This document shows, piece after piece, positions 22,218 to 25,384 of a stretch of DNA of 25,384 nucleotides (positions are counted from its first letter, which is position 1; every line of letters begins with the position of its first letter). Source of the DNA: JACKOD01 sp041591635 (GTDB taxonomy: Bacteria > Pseudomonadota > Gammaproteobacteria > Pseudomonadales > Oleiphilaceae); the NCBI GenBank assembly GCA_041591635.1, contig JBFHRO010000019.1:1-25384 (forward strand), in the 5' to 3' direction. Below the pieces are notes generated by a model that ran no database searches, had not been told where the DNA came from, and worked only from the letters and a program-made list of their open reading frames with translations. The translations under genes were made by a program, and so were the position numbers.

Positions 22218-23372
22218 CTAATAGAGGTACTCCATTCCCAGTGATACCAGGGTGAAGTTTATCAGGCCGGGGTTTTCTTGCCCCACCCCGCCCAAGGCCA
22301 GATCGGCATCACTGACATAACGCTCGCCACTGAGCCGCAAGCGCCAGTTGTGACCCGTGGCCACGGCGGCCAGACCAAAGGTCAGGGCACCGTAGGGTGA
22401 CAGCCGATAATCCGACGATTGCTCGCCGGCGAGGCCCGGCACATCGGCACCGCGATAAAAGTCGGCCTGCCCCTGGCTGTAATAGCGCAGCGAAGGCACC
22501 AGGCGCAGATGTGCATCAATGTTCTGGTGCCACTCGACCCCCAGGGTGTGGGAGATGATCCCCCAATCGTCACCGTAAAGGCGGTAATCCAGATGCAGGG
22601 CCGCCTCGGCGGCATCCAGCCAGCGCCGGTAGCGGGTGTTCCACGCCAGCGCGGTGCGGCTGTCGGGGCGCACATCGTAACTGCGATAGGGGTCAGACAA
22701 ATACCCTTCATGCAACATCAGTGTCACCGTGGTCTGGATCACCGACACCCGGTCGAGTACCTGAGCCACACCGGCAAACCCGGTCAGCGTGGTTTTGTCT
22801 TCTTCGGTCGGCCGTGTGACGCCCGGCGCCTGGGTGGGCGAAAGGCTATCCGAGGAAAACCCGACACCGCCCAGCACCGTGGTCTGTTTCTGGTTGAAGT
22901 GCAGTTCACCCTCCAGACCCAGATTGACGGCATCGTAGTCGTCTTCCTGCGACACGCCGCCTGTGACAGAGGCATTGCCCTCTGCAAAATACCGGCTGGC
23001 CTTGAGATTGAGATCAAGGCGCTTGTCGGCAATGCTGGCACCGCTCATCACCAGCGCCGGGGTAGTGCCAGTTTGGGACACCCCCATGGGCGAGGCGCCG
23101 CTCATGGTTTCGTAATCCAGGGTGGCGGCAAGGCTGTAGGCCTCACCCAGGGGCGTGAGCCAGCGAAACTGATGCACTTCAATGTCGTAGCGCTCCTGGC
23201 TGCCGGTAGCCACCTGCGACTGGGGCATCCGGTCTTCCTGATACTGGGAATAGCGATACCCCAGTTCGGCCCGGTCTGGAGGCGCATCGGCCAGCGCCGG
23301 GGCACTGAAGCCGGGCAGCGCCATGGCAGCGGCGGTCAAGGCCTGCAAGCTCGGTGAGCAGGTTTTCTTCAT
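22218..23372 (-). CDS. DUF3570 outer-membrane beta-barrel protein
   Basis: The 384-residue protein begins with a signal peptide (MKKTCSPSLQALTAAAMALP, cleavage near A28 or A30). The rest is a run of amphipathic strands with alternating aromatic residues and ends LGMEYLY, an aromatic C-terminus typical of outer-membrane barrels recognised by the BAM complex. The family is DUF3570, of unknown function. Two MSGAS segments (ETMSGAS at 88-94, LVMSGAS at 107-113) resemble the D-x-x-S/T-G-A-T/S flavinylation motif used by ApbE. The start at 23372 has AAGGGGA upstream; a longer frame from 23435 overlaps DUF4266 and lacks a signal at its N-terminus. Its place between DUF4266 and apbE is a gene order I recall from other gammaproteobacteria. 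Confidence 0.85.
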   Translation of the reverse strand: MKKTCSPSLQALTAAAMALPGFSAPALADAPPDRAELGYRYSQYQEDRMPQSQVATGSQERYDIEVHQFRWLTPLGEAYSLAATLDYETMSGASPMGVSQTGTTPALVMSGASIADKRLDLNLKASRYFAEGNASVTGGVSQEDDYDAVNLGLEGELHFNQKQTTVLGGVGFSSDSLSPTQAPGVTRPTEEDKTTLTGFAGVAQVLDRVSVIQTTVTLMLHEGYLSDPYRSYDVRPDSRTALAWNTRYRRWLDAAEAALHLDYRLYGDDWGIISHTLGVEWHQNIDAHLRLVPSLRYYSQGQADFYRGADVPGLAGEQSSDYRLSPYGALTFGLAAVATGHNWRLRLSGERYVSDADLALGGVGQENPGLINFTLVSLGMEYLY

Positions 23373-23394
23373 GAAACTTCCCCTTGTTCGAGAC

Positions 23395-23661
23395 TTAGTT
23401 ACAACCACAACCGCCACCGCCGGCACTGGCGGCACCGGCAGTCGCTTCCTTGCTGAAGTAAATGTGCTGGCGCAACGCCGCCTGCATCGGATCCGGATCC
23501 CAGGCCATTTCGGGGCGAGCCAGCTGACCGCGCTCCCAGGGGGGCACTTGCTCGATCAGTGCCCAGTCGCCGCAGGCGCTGAGCAACAGGGTCGCCAGGA
23601 TCACCAGGCCCGACGAACGCCAGCGCCGCGTGTTTTTTACCGACTGCAATCTAGTTCGCAT
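23395..23661 (-). CDS. DUF4266 small lipoprotein with C-terminal CGCN
   Basis: This 88-residue protein has a lipoprotein signal with lipobox LSAC (Cys30), leaving a 59-residue mature form. The body has PPWERGQLARPEMAW, then HIYFSKEA, a Gly/Ala-rich stretch, and the very end GGGGCGCN with C85 and C87. This is the DUF4266 pattern; no function is established to my knowledge. The paired cysteines could bind metal, form a disulfide handled by the adjacent thioredoxin-like protein, or be modified. The ATG overlaps the TlpA-like gene by 11 bp, so translation is probably coupled, and DUF3570 starts 22 bp downstream. Confidence 0.85.
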   Translation of the reverse strand: MRTRLQSVKNTRRWRSSGLVILATLLLSACGDWALIEQVPPWERGQLARPEMAWDPDPMQAALRQHIYFSKEATAGAASAGGGGCGCN

Positions 23662-24178
23662 GCTGGGCTCCAGGTGTTGGATGCGTGGCGATCAATTGCA
23701 GCACCGCCGCACGCAGGGGCTCGATATCCGCCGGCTTGAAGCCGGTATGGGCCAAGCGGATATAGCCCTGGGCATCAATCAAAAAGGCGCTGGGCATACC
23801 CTGTAACTGATAGTCTCGGGGCGTCTGCTTTGGCGCATCAAAAAGCACCGGGTAGCGCACCGGAAACTGGGCCAGAAAGGCAAGACCCTGCTCGGGTTTT
23901 TCATCGAGATTGATGGCCACCACCTCAAAGCGGTCATTGCCTATTTCGGCGCGCAAGGCATCGAGCATGGGCAATGACTGGCGACAGGGCCCACACCAGG
24001 AAGCCCAGAAGTCGAGATACACCACCTTGCCGCGAAACTGCTCCAAAGAGACAGCCTCGCCCCCCTGCAGGGCCGGCAGGGAAAACATCGGCGCCATCAC
24101 TGACGCCTCTGCCAGCGTCGTTCGGGGGCCGCCGGCCAGCAGCACCCCCACCAGCAGTAATTCCAGCATTGCACGCAT
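23651..24178 (-). CDS. TlpA/ResA-like exported thioredoxin-fold protein
   Basis: The 175-residue protein has a signal peptide (MLELLLVGVLLAGG, cleavage near A23-E24) and a redoxin domain with the active site FWASWCGPC (C62 and C65), EVVAINLDE, and the cis-proline loop QGMPSAFLID (P129). It should act in the periplasm as a thiol reductant for disulfides or metal-site cysteines. The ATG at 24178 is preferred over an in-frame ATG at 24229 because AGGAGG lies six bases before it and the signal peptide then starts at residue 1. The stop overlaps DUF4266. DUF1501 ends 84 bp upstream. The CGCN tail of DUF4266 is an attractive substrate, as an inference from operon order. Confidence 0.9.
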   Translation of the reverse strand: MRAMLELLLVGVLLAGGPRTTLAEASVMAPMFSLPALQGGEAVSLEQFRGKVVYLDFWASWCGPCRQSLPMLDALRAEIGNDRFEVVAINLDEKPEQGLAFLAQFPVRYPVLFDAPKQTPRDYQLQGMPSAFLIDAQGYIRLAHTGFKPADIEPLRAAVLQLIATHPTPGAQHAN

Positions 24179-24262
24179 TACCGACCTCCTGCAGGGTTTG
24201 CCCTGAATCATCGCTTGTATCTGTTTCATGTGTTGCTTGCTCCTGCATCTGTAGGCTTCAGG

Positions 24263-25384
24263 TTAGGCCAAGAGCGGCAATTCGTTGATCGCCACCGGGT
24301 AGCGCTGATCAATTTCCGATCCGCTCAATCCGGCGAGGCGCCGCAAGGATTTGTGAATATGGGCGGGCGTGATCACCACCCCGGCGCTGTCGGGCGCCAG
24401 CGTTTGCGGGTTGACCGGCATGGCTTCATACAAGGGCGTTGTCTGCCCTATGACCCTGTTGCCCCGAATACCGGCCCCCATCAGCATCACGCTGGTCACG
24501 TTCCAGTGATCCTTGCCGCGATTGGTGTTGTAGAAGGGGGTGCGGCCAAAATCCGACCCTATGACCACCGTTGTTTGCTCGGCGATACCCTGACGTTCCA
24601 GTTCGGTCCACAGGTGATCAACGCCCTCGAGCAGGGTATTGAGACTGTTGGTCTGGCTTTGATCATGGTTGCCGTGGGTATCGAACCCGCCGACTGACAG
24701 ATTGGCCGCCACCGCCAGCCCGGCCGAAAAGGCCGCCGCGGCCATTTCGCCCTGCCCCTTGAGGCCCGAGGAAAGGCGTGTCGGCAGGCGCGCCACAATG
24801 GATTCCAGGTTGCCATCGCCGGTGCGTGCTGCCAGCAACTCGTGGATTTTCTGCCGGCGCTTGAGCAGGGTCTGGGCTTCATACTGGCGCGTCAGGCTGG
24901 CAGCTTGCGCCTGACTGATACGGGCATAGATGCTGTCTTCAAAGTAACGCTCGTTGTTACCGGGGCTGGGCTGATTGGGGTAGGCCAGCTTGTTGAAGCT
25001 GCCGCTGCCCGACACCCGTGAGGCGCTCACCAGGCCGTCGGTAAAGTCGTAACCGCCGTTACTGATGTACGCCATGGGGCGCGTGGCACCGTTGGCACTG
25101 GCGACCATGGCGGCAAAGCTGGGGTGCCCCATATCGCTCTTGCCGCTCCAGACAAACCGGTTGCCGACCGTATGGCTGTTGGTCTGGGTATCCACCCCGT
25201 TAATGACCAGCAGGCGATTGGCGTGGCGGCTAAAGAAATTGTCCAGCACATCGGTGGCCGGGGCGGTAATGGTGCTGGGGTAAGGCGCATAGCGCAGGCT
25301 CCCTGCGGTGCGGATCATGGCCGCACTGAAGTTGTTGACCGGGCCGCGACCGTCGCTGCGGGCTGCGTCACCCTTGGGGTCGCA
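24263..25384 (-). CDS. DUF1501 family protein, 5' end cut by window edge
   Basis: At least 373 residues are visible and the frame stays open to the right edge (CDPKGDAARSDG at the cut). DUF1501 proteins are alkaline-phosphatase-superfamily-like exported proteins of unclear function. Typical segments are LLVINGVDTQTNSHTVGNR, GGFDTHGNHD, VVIGSDFGRTPFYN and GKDHWNVTSVMLMGAGIRG, with His and Asp residues in positions that suit metal binding. A DUF1800 gene is the usual partner and might lie beyond the window. It is the first visible gene of the minus-strand set leading to TlpA, DUF4266, DUF3570 and ApbE. Confidence 0.88.
   Translation of the reverse strand, partial: CDPKGDAARSDGRGPVNNFSAAMIRTAGSLRYAPYPSTITAPATDVLDNFFSRHANRLLVINGVDTQTNSHTVGNRFVWSGKSDMGHPSFAAMVASANGATRPMAYISNGGYDFTDGLVSASRVSGSGSFNKLAYPNQPSPGNNERYFEDSIYARISQAQAASLTRQYEAQTLLKRRQKIHELLAARTGDGNLESIVARLPTRLSSGLKGQGEMAAAAFSAGLAVAANLSVGGFDTHGNHDQSQTNSLNTLLEGVDHLWTELERQGIAEQTTVVIGSDFGRTPFYNTNRGKDHWNVTSVMLMGAGIRGNRVIGQTTPLYEAMPVNPQTLAPDSAGVVITPAHIHKSLRRLAGLSGSEIDQRYPVAINELPLLA

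Noticed and set aside
22419..23357. 312-codon plus-strand open frame
   Set aside because: It is antisense to the DUF3570 gene, which has a signal peptide and beta-barrel pattern.
23373..23435. N-terminal extension of DUF3570 to 23435
   Set aside because: It overlaps the conserved DUF4266 C-terminus, and a normal signal peptide with a ribosome binding site starts at 23372.

Overview
The window reads as a chromosomal segment of a Gram-negative gammaproteobacterium, probably marine and perhaps from the Cellvibrionales. The evidence is a biosynthetic SpeA-type arginine decarboxylase, a REC-TPR response regulator, lipoproteins with lipoboxes, an outer-membrane beta-barrel, and a SigK/RskA-type ECF sigma and anti-sigma pair. 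The exact genus cannot be read from the sequence. Gene density is high on both strands. I see no rRNA, tRNA, insertion sequence, prophage or CRISPR array.

Layout. 1-1816 (-): KefB/KefC-like cation/proton antiporter with an NAD-binding TrkA-N domain, 3' end cut by the window edge. 2034-2906 (+) and 2867-3382 (-): an LCMT-type methyltransferase and a DEDDh exonuclease whose 3' ends overlap. 3644-4039 (+): a single-domain PilZ protein. 4206-7190: a divergent polyamine locus, speE (-) and speA (+), sharing a short regulatory region with a hairpin-embedded -10 box and a 13-codon leader ORF. 7354-8979 (+): REC-TPR regulator with a clear terminator. 9085-11434 (-): a secreted alpha/beta hydrolase preceded by a signal-anchored hypothetical protein; a perfect CRP/Vfr-type palindrome lies in the upstream intergenic region. 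11839-13838 (+): a membrane acyltransferase and a family-2-like glycosyltransferase.

13947-17481 (-): an ECF sigma factor, its RskA-like anti-sigma factor, and two paralogous proteins with RTX-type calcium-binding repeats. The paralogues carry Sec or lipoprotein signals instead of the usual type I export arrangement. A TGCAACTTT block lies upstream of both the sigma gene and the first RTX gene, and also upstream of pilZ, so it may be the sigma factor's -35 element.

17611-19092 (-): cobQ, with no other cobalamin gene in view. 19248-20486 (+): an FAD-dependent oxidoreductase overlapping a metaxin-like GST (20428-21147, -). 21305-25384 (-): a likely operon in the order DUF1501 (5' end off the window), TlpA-like thioredoxin, DUF4266 small lipoprotein ending in CGCN, DUF3570 outer-membrane beta-barrel, and a divergent ApbE FMN transferase.

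The two most interesting regions are this last cluster and the sigma/anti-sigma/RTX locus. The cluster looks like an uncharacterised extracytoplasmic redox module; its barrel protein has two MSGAS segments resembling ApbE flavinylation sites. The sigma locus looks like a self-contained envelope-response unit that displays calcium-binding proteins.
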